Assembly: GCA_963798795.1 (NCBI GenBank)
Contig: CAWCUZ010000006.1
Coordinates: 248,001-312,000, forward strand
DNA length: 64,000 nt
Direction of reading: 5' to 3'
DNA from: CAWCUZ01 sp963798795
Lineage (GTDB): Bacteria; Acidobacteriota; Vicinamibacteria; Vicinamibacterales; SCN-69-37
Of this stretch, positions 39,620 through 49,628 are shown piece by piece. Both the position numbers and the translations under genes were made by a program. Within the stretch, counting starts at the first letter, position 1. Every line of letters starts with the position of its first letter. The notes under the pieces were generated by a model. It was given only the letters and a program-made list of their open reading frames with translations, had not been told where the DNA came from and did not search any database.

Positions 39620-41443
39620 ATGCCGACGGCCTCCCAGCCCCGCTCGCGCAACCGGGCGGACATCGACGACCAGTACAAGTGGAACCTCGCCGACATCTAT
39701 CCCGACTGGGACGCGTGGCAGCGCGACCTGGGGGTGCTCGAGCGGCGAATCGGCGAGTACGCCGCCTTCAAGGGCACGCTCGCGCAGGGGCCGGAGCGGC
39801 TGCTCGCGGCCTACCGGCTGAACGACGAACTGGGTCAGCTCGCCTACCGCGTCTACTTCTATCCCACGCTGAAATACGACGAGGACCAGCGCGACAACAG
39901 CGTGAGTGCCCGCAAGCAGCAGGTGCAGGCCCTCATCGCGCGCTGGCAGCAGGCCACGTCCTGGTTCAGCCCCGAGCTGCTCACGATTCCGCTCGCCACG
40001 GTCCGCGCGTGGCTCGACAAGAACAAGGACCTGGCGCTCTACCGCTTCGCGATTGAAGAGCTGTACCGGCAGCAGGAGCACGTGCTCGACGAAAAGGGCG
40101 AACAGCTCCTGTCGCTGTCGGCGCGCCTCTCAGGCGCGCCCGGCGAGTCGTACGGCGCGCTGTCGACATCGGACGCGAAGTTCCCCGAGGTCACGCTCAG
40201 CACGGGCGAGCGCGTGACGATGTCGTATCCGCAGTACCGGGCGGTGCTGGCGACGAACCGGAGCCAGGCGGACCGGCGCGCGGCGTTCTTCGCGCATTAC
40301 GGCACGTACGCCGCCAACGTCAACACGTACTCCAGCCTGTACCACGCCGTCTGCCAGCGCGACTGGTTCCACGCCCGCGCGCGCGGCTACAAAACGACGC
40401 TCGATGCGGCGCTGCACGGCAACAACATCCCGCGCTCGGTCCTCGACACGCTGATCGCCACCACGCGCCAGGGCGTCGAACCGCTGCGGCGCTACCATCG
40501 GCTGCGCCGCCGCTCGCTCAAGCTCGACCGCTACTGCCCGTACGACTTCTCCATTCCGCTCATCGAATGGGACCGGCGGTATGCGTACAACGCCGTGCTC
40601 GAGCCGATCGTCGACGCGGTCGGCCCGCTCGGAGACGACTACCAGCGCCGGATGCGGCGTGGCTTCAGCGAGCGCTGGATCGACATCTACGAGAACGACG
40701 GCAAGCGCAGCGGCGCCTACTCGGCGCCGATCTACGGCGTGCATCCGTACATGCTGCTCAACTGGACTGACACGCTGGACGACGTGTTCACGCTGGCGCA
40801 CGAGATGGGCCACTCGATGCACACGATGTTTTCGCACGAGCGGCAGCCGTTCGTGTACTCGGACTACACGATCTTCGTGGCCGAGGTGCCGTCCACGCTG
40901 AACGAGGCGCTGCTGCTCGAGCACCTGCTCGCGCGCGCGACCGACCGCGACGAACGCGTCGTGCTGCTGCAGCACGCGATCGACAACATCACGAGCACGT
41001 TCTACACGCAGGTGCTCTTCGCGGACTTCGAGCTGGCGGCGCACCAGCTCGTCGAGCGCGACGAGCCGATCACCGCCGACATCCTCAATGCGCTCTACCA
41101 GGACCGGTTCGCGGCCTATTACGGCGACAGCGTGGACGCCGAGCCGCTCACGCCGATCACGTGGGCCCGCATCCACCACTTCTTCCACATGCCGTACTAC
41201 GTCTACCAGTACGCCACCTGCTTTGCGTCGGCCGCGCGGCTCGCGCGCGAGATCACCGCCGGCCCGCCCGGGGCCCGGAATGCGGCCCGCGAGCGCTACC
41301 TGGGCCTGCTGGCCTCGGGCGGCAACGACCACCCAATGACCCAGCTGAAGAAGGCCGGGATCGATCTGAGCGACCCCTCCACCGTGCGCGCGGTCGTGGA
41401 ACAGTTGGACGGCCTGGTGACGCGGCTCGACGAAGTGATCTGA
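39620..41443 (+). CDS. pepF: Oligoendopeptidase F (M3 metallopeptidase)
   Basis: 607 residues from ATG 39620, with TATCAT (39606-39611) 8 nt upstream and no Shine-Dalgarno sequence. The zinc site HEMGHSMH near residue 396 with downstream FVAEVPSTLNEALL gives the HExxH...E of family M3B. The N-terminal helical region (YKWNLADIYPDWDAWQRDL) is typical of PepF. There is no signal peptide, so it is a cytoplasmic peptidase that degrades oligopeptides. It stands alone on the plus strand. Confidence 0.93.
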   Translation: MPTASQPRSRNRADIDDQYKWNLADIYPDWDAWQRDLGVLERRIGEYAAFKGTLAQGPERLLAAYRLNDELGQLAYRVYFYPTLKYDEDQRDNSVSARKQQVQALIARWQQATSWFSPELLTIPLATVRAWLDKNKDLALYRFAIEELYRQQEHVLDEKGEQLLSLSARLSGAPGESYGALSTSDAKFPEVTLSTGERVTMSYPQYRAVLATNRSQADRRAAFFAHYGTYAANVNTYSSLYHAVCQRDWFHARARGYKTTLDAALHGNNIPRSVLDTLIATTRQGVEPLRRYHRLRRRSLKLDRYCPYDFSIPLIEWDRRYAYNAVLEPIVDAVGPLGDDYQRRMRRGFSERWIDIYENDGKRSGAYSAPIYGVHPYMLLNWTDTLDDVFTLAHEMGHSMHTMFSHERQPFVYSDYTIFVAEVPSTLNEALLLEHLLARATDRDERVVLLQHAIDNITSTFYTQVLFADFELAAHQLVERDEPITADILNALYQDRFAAYYGDSVDAEPLTPITWARIHHFFHMPYYVYQYATCFASAARLAREITAGPPGARNAARERYLGLLASGGNDHPMTQLKKAGIDLSDPSTVRAVVEQLDGLVTRLDEVI

Positions 41444-41653
41444 CGCGTCCGCCCGGGCAGCGCGACCGGTCCGGTACGTTAGAGTCGCTTTCTGTCACTT
41501 CGTGCCGTTGGATTCGAGGATACGGATGTCCGGATCCGGAGGCCTGGGAGAATTTCGGCACTATCGTGCATCAACGCTGTAAACGACACAAAACAAAGCT
41601 CCAACCTCCTGTCAGTGGGCCGCCGGCCCGGTGGCCCAGGTACGGTACGTCCT

Positions 41654-41667
41654 TTCCTTATAAGGAA
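41654..41667. promoter_or_regulatory. 14-bp perfect palindrome before DUF349 gene
   Basis: TTCCTTATAAGGAA ends 14 nt before the ATG at 41682, with a GCAGGA ribosome site between. In very GC-rich DNA this AT-rich palindrome stands out and could be a repressor site in the leader. The gap 41444-41681 otherwise shows no gene. Confidence 0.4.
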
Positions 41668-41681
41668 GCCACCGCAGGATC

Positions 41682-44600
41682 ATGGGACTGCTCGACAAGC
41701 TCCGCCCTCAGCCTCGTTGGCGGCACGCGGATTCGGCTATCCGGTTCGACGCTCTCCGCGAACTGGACGATCAGATCGAACTAGGCGATCTGGCCGAAAA
41801 CGATACGGACCCGCGGATCCGCCGTTCGGCCCTGGCCCGAGTGGCCGACCCGGCCTGCCTGGGGCGTATTGCTTCTTCCGATCCGGACGAGGAGACGCGG
41901 GACCGAGCCGCCGAGCGGCTGGCCCTCATCGCGACGGACCCGTCGACGGATGAAGCCACGGCGGTGCAGGCGGTCCGGTTCGTGACCGATCCGCGGCGCC
42001 TGGCGACCGTTGCCAAGACCGACGCGCCGGACGCCGTCCGCGAACTTGCGCTCGCGGGCACGACCGACGAGCGCGCCCTCGGCGGCATCGCACGCAACGC
42101 GCGGCAGGAGTCGACGGCACAGGCCGCCCTCGACCGTTTGACGGACGCGGGAGAGGTTCAGAACGTCGCGTTCAACGGCTCGCATCGTGACGTCGCGCTT
42201 CGCGCTTTCGATCGGATCGTCGAAGCGGGCGCGGATCTGGCACTGCTGCGATCGATCGAGACGCGCGCCCAGCAGAAGGCGGTCGTGAAGAAGGCGCGGG
42301 CGATGGCGCAGGAGATCGAAGACGCCGAGGCCGCGCGCCGCGCGGCCGTCGAGGAGCGCCGGCGGCAAGCCGCGGCGCTGATTGCGGCGGCGCGCCAGGT
42401 GACGGATGTCACCGACATCCCGGCGGCCACGGCCGAGCTGGCACGCATCACGGATGCGTGGACGGCGCTCGAGGGGTTGGACGCGGATCAGCTTGCCGAG
42501 TTCGAACGAAGCACGATGGACGCGCGGGAGGCCATGACGCGGCGGCGACGCGAGGAGGAGGACGCGCTCGAACGCGCGCGTCTGCGCGCCGAAGCGCTGG
42601 CCACCCGCGACGCCCTGTGCCTGCGGGTCGAGACGCTCGAGGGCCACGACATGCTCGAGCAGCTCGCGCCGATCGAAGAAGAATGGCGATCGCTCGCGCC
42701 GCTCGTCGGAGACGGCCCGGAGGCCGATCGGCTGGCCGGGCGATTCGCCATGGCCATTGCCGCGTGCCGGCGCCGCCACGAGCTGCGCGGCGTGCTCGCG
42801 GCGACGCACGCGGATCTCGAGGCGCGCGTGACGGAAGCCGAGGGGCTGCTCTCGGCCGAAGATGCCGCCGGAGCCGACGGTCGCTGGCCCACGCTCGCTC
42901 GCGAGGCCGAGACGCTGGCCGGCACGCTGAACGAAGGCGGTCAGCCGGCCTCGGACCTGGCGGATCGGCTTGCCGCCGTCGGCCAGGCGTTCCAGGCCCG
43001 CGAAGCCGGGCGGCGCGAGGCAGCCGACAAGGCGCGCCAGGATCTGGTCGGCCGGCTGCAGCGGCTGGCCGAACGCTGCCGCCGCGTCGTCGAGGCTGAC
43101 GCGATCACGCTGCGCGAGGGCGACCGGCTCATGCGAGACGTGGTGGCGGCGCTCGACGAGGCGTCGCATGCCGGCGACCAGGACCGCAGGGACAAGGACA
43201 TCGACGAGGCCGCCCGCGCGCTGCGCACGCTGCAGGAGCAGGTGGCGCCGCGCATCCGCGAGCTGCGCGAGCTGGACGACTGGCGCCGCTTTGCCAACGG
43301 CCAGCAGCAGGAACAGTTCATCGCCATGGCCGAGGCCATCGTCAGCTCGCTGAAGAGCGACGAGGAGGCGGGCAAAGAGGCGGACATCGTGGCCACGGCG
43401 CGCGCGTTGAAGGAGTTGCATGCCAAGTGGCAGAGCGTGGCCGAAGGGCCGCGCCACCACGCGCAGCGGCTGTGGGATCGGTTCCGGACGGCCACCGACT
43501 TCATCCGTCTGCGGTGCGAAGGCTACTTCGCGAAGCTGCGGGAGGAGCGGGGCGAAAACCTGCTGAAGAAGACGGCCATTGTCGAGGAAGCGGAGGCGCT
43601 GGCCTCGTCGACCGACTGGGGCAAGGCGGTGGCGCGCTTCCAGGCGCTGCAGACGGAATGGCCCGGGATCGGTCCGGTGCCGCGCGATGCCGCCCGCGAT
43701 CTGGCGCACCGGTTCCGCGCGGCCTGCAACCAGTTCTTCTCGCGCCGCCGCGAGGACATGGCCTCGCGCAAGAAGGTCTGGGCCGAGAATCTCGCGCGCA
43801 AGGAGGCGATCTGCGAGCGCGCCGAGGCGCTCGCCGAGTCGACCGAGTGGGACAGCGCGTCGGCCGAGATGAAGCGCCTGCAGGCCGAGTGGAAGACGAT
43901 CGGGGCGGTGAACCGCCACAAGTCCGAGGCGATCTGGAACCGGTTCCGGGCCGCGGCCGATCGGTTCTTCGAGCGGTACCACAATCGTCACCGGCTGGCC
44001 GTCGAGGGCCGGATCCAGGAGCGCGAGGCGATGGTGGTGGAGCTCGAGCAGCTCGCGGCCTCCGAATCGCCGGTCGAGGATCTGGCGGCCCGGGTCGCGG
44101 AGCTGCGCGCGGCGTGGAGCCGCACGGCGCCCGTCCAAGCCAGCGAGATGCGCCAGTTGACGGACCGCTGGCACGCGGCGCTCAGCCAGCTCATCGAGCG
44201 GCGCGCCGACGCGTTCAAGGGGACCGACCTCGACGCCGGCGCCGTGCTGCAGCGCATGGAGAAGCTGGTGGCGCGGGTCGAGGCGCTCATGAAAGACGCC
44301 GCGGCGGCGTCTGACGAAGGGCGAACGCAGGCGGAAATCCTGGCGGCGCGGCTGCGGTCCGCGCTCGCGAGCAATGCGATGGGCGGCCGCAACAACGAAG
44401 ACGCCAGATGGCGCGCCGCCGCCGAGACGGTGCGCGATGCGCAGGCGTCGTGGCAGCGCCTCGTGCCGATTCCGGGATCCGAAGCGCGCGCGCTCGAGGC
44501 GCGTTTCCGCGAGGCATGTCGTCGCGTGGGGGAGTATGCTCGGCGCCACACCAACAGCCAGAAGCGCTCGGCGAACCGGCCGACGCCCGCGGCCGTGTAG
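41682..44600 (+). CDS. Large DUF349-repeat coiled-coil protein
   Basis: 972 residues. The first about 200 look like HEAT-type helical repeats (ENDTDPRIRRSALARV; IASSDPDEETRDRAAERL). A long charged coiled-coil follows. From about residue 560 come DUF349 repeats, recognisable by LHAKWQSVAEGPRHHAQRLWDRFR, LQTEWPGIGPVPRDAARDLAHRFR and LQAEWKTIGAVNRHKSEAIWNRFR, with Trp and Phe at fixed spacing. There is no signal peptide or membrane segment. DUF349 proteins are of unknown molecular function. The plus-strand frame is confirmed by this repeat register; the 922-codon antisense frame is a shadow. Confidence 0.85.
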   Translation: MGLLDKLRPQPRWRHADSAIRFDALRELDDQIELGDLAENDTDPRIRRSALARVADPACLGRIASSDPDEETRDRAAERLALIATDPSTDEATAVQAVRFVTDPRRLATVAKTDAPDAVRELALAGTTDERALGGIARNARQESTAQAALDRLTDAGEVQNVAFNGSHRDVALRAFDRIVEAGADLALLRSIETRAQQKAVVKKARAMAQEIEDAEAARRAAVEERRRQAAALIAAARQVTDVTDIPAATAELARITDAWTALEGLDADQLAEFERSTMDAREAMTRRRREEEDALERARLRAEALATRDALCLRVETLEGHDMLEQLAPIEEEWRSLAPLVGDGPEADRLAGRFAMAIAACRRRHELRGVLAATHADLEARVTEAEGLLSAEDAAGADGRWPTLAREAETLAGTLNEGGQPASDLADRLAAVGQAFQAREAGRREAADKARQDLVGRLQRLAERCRRVVEADAITLREGDRLMRDVVAALDEASHAGDQDRRDKDIDEAARALRTLQEQVAPRIRELRELDDWRRFANGQQQEQFIAMAEAIVSSLKSDEEAGKEADIVATARALKELHAKWQSVAEGPRHHAQRLWDRFRTATDFIRLRCEGYFAKLREERGENLLKKTAIVEEAEALASSTDWGKAVARFQALQTEWPGIGPVPRDAARDLAHRFRAACNQFFSRRREDMASRKKVWAENLARKEAICERAEALAESTEWDSASAEMKRLQAEWKTIGAVNRHKSEAIWNRFRAAADRFFERYHNRHRLAVEGRIQEREAMVVELEQLAASESPVEDLAARVAELRAAWSRTAPVQASEMRQLTDRWHAALSQLIERRADAFKGTDLDAGAVLQRMEKLVARVEALMKDAAAASDEGRTQAEILAARLRSALASNAMGGRNNEDARWRAAAETVRDAQASWQRLVPIPGSEARALEARFREACRRVGEYARRHTNSQKRSANRPTPAAV

Positions 44601-44754
44601 CGCCTGGTTCGGGAAGAGCGGGCCGGCTCGAAGCTAAGATCCGGCGGGCAGGTGCTCGTCGGATGGGCTGGCTGAAGTCCTTTGGACGGAACCGGACGAA
44701 GCCACAGGGGTCGGCTTCCGTCGGCTCGCTCTTCGCGGACCAAGAATCAGGTCC

Positions 44755-44858
44755 CTCAGGTCCCTCAGGTCCGAAGCGCGGCGATTCCGACGACCGATTG
44801 ACGACAGCCCGATCGCGATTGACGATTACAGATCGCCGATTGCCGGTGCCTGCCCGCC
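44755..44858 (+). repeat. CGAT-rich repeat (family B), copy 6
   Basis: AGGTCCCTCAGGTCCGAAGC, a diverged CCGACGACCGATTGACGACA core, CGATCGCGATTGACGATTAC and CGCCGATTGCCGG end directly at the start of the ABC ATPase gene (ATG 44859). The element therefore occupies its promoter region. Confidence 0.8.
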
Positions 44859-45836
44859 ATGCCCATCATCGAAGTTGAACAGCTTAGGAAAGACTTCGGC
44901 ACCCTGCACGCCGTCGACGACGTGAGCTTTGCCGTCGGCGCGCGCGAGATCTTCGGCTTTCTCGGACCGAACGGCGCCGGCAAGTCGACCACGATCAAGA
45001 TCCTGGCGACGCTGCTGAAGCCGACGGGCGGGCGCGCGTCGCTCGCCGGCTTCGACGTCGCCACGCAGCCGACCGACGTCCGCAAGTCGATCGGGCTCGT
45101 CTTTCAGGACCAGTCGCTCGACAACCGGCTGACGGCCGAGGAAAACCTGCGGTTCCACGCGATGCTGTACGGCCTGCCGCGCGACCTGTACCGCCACCGC
45201 GCGGACGAGGTGCTGCGCATGGTGGAGCTCACCGAGCGCCGACACTCGCGCGTGATGACATTCTCCGGCGGCATGAAGCGGCGGCTCGAGATCGCGCGCG
45301 GCCTGCTCCATCACCCGAAGGTCCTGTTTCTCGACGAGCCCACGCTGGGCCTCGACGTGCAGACGCGCAACGCCATCTGGGCGCACGTCCGCAAGCTCCG
45401 CGACGACGTCGGCACGACGGTGTTCATGACGACGCACTACATGGACGAGGCGGAGAACTGCGATCGGATCGCGATCATCGACCACGGGAAGGTCCAGGCG
45501 ATCGACACGCCGGTCGCCCTCAAGCGCCTCATCGGCGGCGACATGATCATCGTCGGGGGCGACGCCGCACTGGAAACGGATCTGGCGGCGCGGTACCGCG
45601 TGGAGGTGCAGCGCGCCGGGAGCGAGCTGCACTTCCAAGTGACGCGCGGCGCCGAGTTCGTGCCGCGGCTGATCGCGGATTTCGGCGGCCGGATCACGTC
45701 GGTGCAGATCAAGCAGCCGAGCCTCGAGGACGTGTTCCTCAAGCTCACGGGCCGGGCGATCCGCGCGGAGGAAGGCAGTGTGATGGACTTGATGCGCCAG
45801 GGCATGCAGCTCTGGCGGCGGGGAGCCCGGCGATGA
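44859..45836 (+). CDS. ABC-2 type exporter, ATP-binding subunit (DrrA-like)
   Basis: 325 residues. Walker A GPNGAGKST near residue 37, Q-loop FQDQSLD, signature FSGGMKRRLEIARG, Walker B VLFLDEPT and H-loop TTHYMDEAE. The C-terminal about 90 residues (SLEDVFLKLTGRAIR) are the DrrA-type extension. It powers the permease encoded next, with which it overlaps by 4 bp (ATGA). Such pairs export drugs, lipids or polysaccharide precursors. The cargo is unknown. Confidence 0.93.
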   Translation: MPIIEVEQLRKDFGTLHAVDDVSFAVGAREIFGFLGPNGAGKSTTIKILATLLKPTGGRASLAGFDVATQPTDVRKSIGLVFQDQSLDNRLTAEENLRFHAMLYGLPRDLYRHRADEVLRMVELTERRHSRVMTFSGGMKRRLEIARGLLHHPKVLFLDEPTLGLDVQTRNAIWAHVRKLRDDVGTTVFMTTHYMDEAENCDRIAIIDHGKVQAIDTPVALKRLIGGDMIIVGGDAALETDLAARYRVEVQRAGSELHFQVTRGAEFVPRLIADFGGRITSVQIKQPSLEDVFLKLTGRAIRAEEGSVMDLMRQGMQLWRRGARR

Positions 45837-46657
45837 TTGCGCTTCGGACCATCTACACCATCTGGTTGCGCGAGGCCAAGACGTTCGCGCGCGAGAAGGG
45901 GCGCGTCATCGGCATGGTCGGCCAGCCGCTGCTGTACCTGCTGATCCTGGGGAAGGGCATCACGGCCGGCATGCGGCTGAACACGGCCGGCAGCGTCGGG
46001 TACATCCAGTTTCTGTATCCCGGCGTGATCGCGATGAGCATCCTGTTCACGTCGATCTTCTCGGCGATCTCGATCATCTGGGACCGCGAGTTCGGCTTTT
46101 TGAAGGAAGTGCTCGTGGCGCCGGTGCCGCGCTGGGCCGTGGCGATCGGCAAGGCGCTGGGCGGCGCCACGGTCGCGATGGTGCAGTCGATCATCATGGT
46201 GGCGATGGCGCCGTTCGTCGGCATCGCGCTGTCGGTCGTGCTCATCGTCAAGGTGCTGATGCTGGCGTTTCTCATGAGCATCGCCGTCACCAGTCTCGGC
46301 ATCGTGATCGCGTCGCGCATGGCATCGATGCAGAGCTTCCAGATGGTGATGAACTTTCTGGTGATGCCGCTGTACTTCCTGAGCGGCGCGATGTTCCCCA
46401 TGACGACGGCGCCGATCTGGCTCAAGTCGCTGATGACGGTCGACCCGCTGACCTACGGCGTCGACGCCATCCGCAACGTGGTCTTTTCCGACACGTCCGT
46501 GCGCATGGGCGACGCGGTGCGTCCGCTCATCGACGTGGCGCGCCAGGGCGGCCTGGTCACGCAGACGCTGGTGTTCGACGTGGCGCTGATGCTGCTCGTG
46601 GCCCTGGCGCTCTCGGTCGCCGGCGCCTGGAGCTTCAGCAGGTCACAGGCGGCATAG
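45833..46657 (+). CDS. ABC-2 type exporter, permease subunit (DrrB-like)
   Basis: 274 residues with six hydrophobic segments. The family region around FLVMPLYFLSGAMFPMTTAP (about residue 185) is the ABC-2 signature. It is translationally coupled to the ATPase gene and forms the membrane channel of the exporter. Its stop codon (TAG, 46655-46657) is part of the TAGAAT -10-like box of the next gene. Confidence 0.92.
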   Translation: MIALRTIYTIWLREAKTFAREKGRVIGMVGQPLLYLLILGKGITAGMRLNTAGSVGYIQFLYPGVIAMSILFTSIFSAISIIWDREFGFLKEVLVAPVPRWAVAIGKALGGATVAMVQSIIMVAMAPFVGIALSVVLIVKVLMLAFLMSIAVTSLGIVIASRMASMQSFQMVMNFLVMPLYFLSGAMFPMTTAPIWLKSLMTVDPLTYGVDAIRNVVFSDTSVRMGDAVRPLIDVARQGGLVTQTLVFDVALMLLVALALSVAGAWSFSRSQAA

Positions 46658-46666
46658 AATGTCGCC

Positions 46667-49192
46667 ATGCCGATCAGTCGACGGAACTGGCTGAAGCTCA
46701 CGGCCACGGCCGGGGGCGCTCTGCTGCTGCCGAACGTCAGCGGCATCCTGGGCGCGCGCGGGCGGCAGACGCCGTCGGCATCGCCGCGTGAGCGGCTGCT
46801 CGCGGATTTCGGCTGGCGATTCCACCTGGGCCACGCGAACGACCCCGCCCAGGACTTTGGCTACGGCCGCAGCAGCGGCGCCTTTGCCAAGTCCGGCAGC
46901 TTCCTGTCCGGCCGCGGCAACGTCGCGCAGCCGACCTTCGACGCCTCGGCCTGGCAGGCGGTGGACCTGCCGCACGACTGGGCCGTCGACCTGCCGTTCG
47001 TCAACGATCGCACTCTCATCGGCCACGGCTGCAAACCGCTCGGCCGCGCCTACCCCGAGACGAGCATCGGCTGGTACCGCCGCACGTTCGACATGCCCGG
47101 GTCCGACGCCGGCCGGCGCATCGCCCTCGATTTCGACGGCGCCTTCCGCGACGCCGTCGTGATTCTGAACGGCCACTACATCGGCCGGAACCTGAGCGGG
47201 TACTCGCCGTTCCGCTTCGACGTCACGGATTTCATCGCGTACGGCCGGCCGAACACGCTGGTGCTGCGGCTCGACGCGACCGAGGGCGAGGGGTGGTTCT
47301 ACGAGGGCGCGGGCATCTACCGACACGTGTGGCTCGAGAAGACGGAGCCGGTGCACGTGGCGCACGGGGGCACGTTCGTCACGAGCGAGGTCCAGGGCGC
47401 CACCGCGCAGGTGGCGATTGCCATCGACGTCGTCAACGAGGCCGATGCGCCGGCGAGCTGCCGCGTGGTGTCACGGCTGGTCGACGCCGACGGCCGGACG
47501 GCGGCCACGGTCACCTCGGAGCCGGCGCGCATCGAGCCGTGGACGTCGCACACGATCGAGCAGCGCACGCCGGTCTCGAACCCGCGGCTGTGGTCGCTCG
47601 ACGACCCGCACGTGTACACGCTCGTCACGTCCATCCAGACCGACGCCGGCGTCGTCGACCATTACGAGACGCCGTTCGGCATCCGCACGGTGCACTTCGA
47701 CGCGAACACCGGGTTCTCGCTGAACGGCAGGCCCGTCAAGTTGAAGGGCACGTGCAATCATCAGGACCACGCTGGCGTGGGCGCGGCGCTGCCGGATCGG
47801 CTCCAGGCCTTCCGCATTCAAAGACTCAAGGAGATGGGCTGCAACGCCTATCGGACGTCGCACAACCCGCCGACGTCAGAGCTCGTGGACGCATGCGACC
47901 GGCTCGGCATGCTGGTGCTCGACGAAACGCGGATGCTGTCGTCGACCGACGAAGGACTCAGCCAGCTCGAGCGCCTGATCCGCCGCGACCGGAATCATCC
48001 GTCCGTCTTCTGCTGGTCGATCGGCAACGAGGAGCCCGAACAGGGCACCGATCGCGGCGCGCGCGAGGCCGAGACGATGAAGCGGCTGGCGCGTCGGCTG
48101 GATCCGAGCCGGCTGATCACCGAAGCGATGAACAACTCGTGGGGCCGGGGTCTCACGGCGGTCGTCGACGTCCAGGGATTCAACTACGGCCACGCCGAGC
48201 AGATCGACGCGTTCAGGAAGGACTTCCCCGACAAACCCGCGATGGGCACGGAAACCGCGAGCACCGTGTCGACGCGCGGCATCTACGAGAACGACGAGAC
48301 GAAGGGCTACGTGAGCGCGTACGACCGCAACTTCCCGCGCTGGGCGTCAACGGCTGAAGAGTGGTGGACGACGTACGACGCGCGGCCGTGGCTCGCGGGC
48401 GGATTCGCGTGGACCGGGTTCGACTATCGCGGCGAGCCGACGCCGTACGGCTGGCCCTGCATCAACTCGCATTTCGGCATCCTGGACGTCTGCGGATTTC
48501 CAAAGGACCTCTTCTACTACTACCAGGCGTGGTGGACCGGCCAGCCGGTGCTGCATCTCTTTCCGCACTGGAACTGGGCGGGCAGGGAAGGACAGGAGAT
48601 CGAAGTCTGGTGCTTCACGAATCAGGACCGCGTGGAGCTGTTCGTGAACGGCGCGAGCGCCGGCGTCCAGGACGTGGCGAAGAACTCCCACGTGGCGTGG
48701 AAGGTGCCGTTCGCGCCGGGCGCGATTGAAGCGCGCGCCAGCAAGGGCGGACGTCCCACGCTCACCGCGAGACGCGAGACGGCCGGCGCGCCGGCGGCCG
48801 TGCGCGTCACTCCGGATCGCAAGGCGATCGGCGCCGACGCCGAAGACCTCGCCGTCGTCACCGTGGAAATCGTCGACGCGCAGGGCCGGGTGGTGCCAAT
48901 CGCGGACGATGAGGTCACGTTGGCCGTGAGCGGGCCGGGCCGGGTCATCGGCGTCGGGAACGGCGATCCCAGCAGTCACGAGCCGGATCACGCCGCGAAG
49001 CGGCGCGCGTTCAACGGCCTCTGTATGGCGATCGTGCAGAGCACCGGGGATGCGGGACCGATTCGAGTCGATGCGACCGCACCGGGATTGGCGGCAGGCA
49101 CGTTCACGATTGATGCGACGCCCGCCACGCCGCGGCCGACGCTGTCATGGATGGAGCCCCGGGCTTCAGACCCGGGGATCGCGGCGGGCTGA
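46667..49192 (+). CDS. Glycoside hydrolase family 2 (beta-galactosidase-like), Tat-exported
   Basis: 841 residues. A Tat signal (SRRNWLKLTATAGGALLLP) is followed by the GH2 sugar-binding domain, an immunoglobulin-like domain and a TIM barrel with acid/base Glu in WSIGNEEPEQ (about 450) and nucleophile Glu in MGTETAS (about 529). The C-terminal beta domains end with an invasin-like segment (VPIADDEVTLAVSGPGRVIGVGNGDP). It acts on periplasmic or extracellular beta-glycosides. The last 13 or so residues (WMEPRASDPGIAAG) and the stop are encoded by a family A palindrome. TAGAAT lies 6 nt before the ATG. Confidence 0.92.
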   Translation: MPISRRNWLKLTATAGGALLLPNVSGILGARGRQTPSASPRERLLADFGWRFHLGHANDPAQDFGYGRSSGAFAKSGSFLSGRGNVAQPTFDASAWQAVDLPHDWAVDLPFVNDRTLIGHGCKPLGRAYPETSIGWYRRTFDMPGSDAGRRIALDFDGAFRDAVVILNGHYIGRNLSGYSPFRFDVTDFIAYGRPNTLVLRLDATEGEGWFYEGAGIYRHVWLEKTEPVHVAHGGTFVTSEVQGATAQVAIAIDVVNEADAPASCRVVSRLVDADGRTAATVTSEPARIEPWTSHTIEQRTPVSNPRLWSLDDPHVYTLVTSIQTDAGVVDHYETPFGIRTVHFDANTGFSLNGRPVKLKGTCNHQDHAGVGAALPDRLQAFRIQRLKEMGCNAYRTSHNPPTSELVDACDRLGMLVLDETRMLSSTDEGLSQLERLIRRDRNHPSVFCWSIGNEEPEQGTDRGAREAETMKRLARRLDPSRLITEAMNNSWGRGLTAVVDVQGFNYGHAEQIDAFRKDFPDKPAMGTETASTVSTRGIYENDETKGYVSAYDRNFPRWASTAEEWWTTYDARPWLAGGFAWTGFDYRGEPTPYGWPCINSHFGILDVCGFPKDLFYYYQAWWTGQPVLHLFPHWNWAGREGQEIEVWCFTNQDRVELFVNGASAGVQDVAKNSHVAWKVPFAPGAIEARASKGGRPTLTARRETAGAPAAVRVTPDRKAIGADAEDLAVVTVEIVDAQGRVVPIADDEVTLAVSGPGRVIGVGNGDPSSHEPDHAAKRRAFNGLCMAIVQSTGDAGPIRVDATAPGLAAGTFTIDATPATPRPTLSWMEPRASDPGIAAG

Positions 49193-49206
49193 AGCCCGCC
49201 GCCTAC
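49151..49206 (+). repeat. Palindromic repeat (family A) at 3' end of GH2 gene
   Basis: ATGGAGCCCCGGGCTTCAGA followed by CCCGGGG, then a GGCGGGCTGAAGCCCGCC hairpin. The first part is translated as the end of the GH2 protein and the second supplies its TGA stop. It also ends at the stop of the convergent anti-sigma gene and may terminate both. Confidence 0.75.
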
Positions 49207-49628
49207 GTTCCCTCTCTCACCCACCGCGCGAGCCCGAACACGGCAACCGTGAGCAACGCGCCGGTTCCGTAGATCCAGGTCATCGTGTCGGGCTGGAACG
49301 ACCAGGCCGGCCAGCTTGCGGGCCAGTGGACGAACGGCAGGATGGCCGCGAGCGCCAGCCCCAGTGCCGCGAGCTGCGCCACCGAGACGACGAGCGACAT
49401 GCGCGACTCGGTGTGGAGACGCCGGACGTGGCGCGCGCAGGCGAACAGGACGCGCGGGTCGACGCTCGGGGGCGGCGGCACCGGCGGCGCCTGAAGCAAC
49501 TCCGTGACCAGTCGCGTTTCACGGCAGCTCGCGCACTGCCCGGCGTGGCGCGCCAGCTCCGCCGGCCAGCGGCCGGACGCGGCGGCGGCCTGCACCTCCC
49601 GGTCACGTTCGCAGAGCCTGCCGCTCAC
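49203..49628 (-). CDS. Zinc-type anti-sigma factor, membrane-anchored
   Basis: 141 residues. The motif HAGQCASC (about residues 28-35) is the HxxxCxxC of zinc-binding anti-sigma domains. Two hydrophobic segments follow at about 80-100 and 115-135. It overlaps the ECF gene by 4 bp. It should sequester that sigma factor at the inner membrane. Confidence 0.78.
   Translation of the reverse strand: MSGRLCERDREVQAAAASGRWPAELARHAGQCASCRETRLVTELLQAPPVPPPPSVDPRVLFACARHVRRLHTESRMSLVVSVAQLAALGLALAAILPFVHWPASWPAWSFQPDTMTWIYGTGALLTVAVFGLARWVREGT

Noticed and set aside
41781..44549. 922-codon open frame on the minus strand
   Set aside because: It is exactly antisense to the DUF349 gene, has no recognisable domain and reflects third-position GC bias; the plus strand shows conserved repeats.
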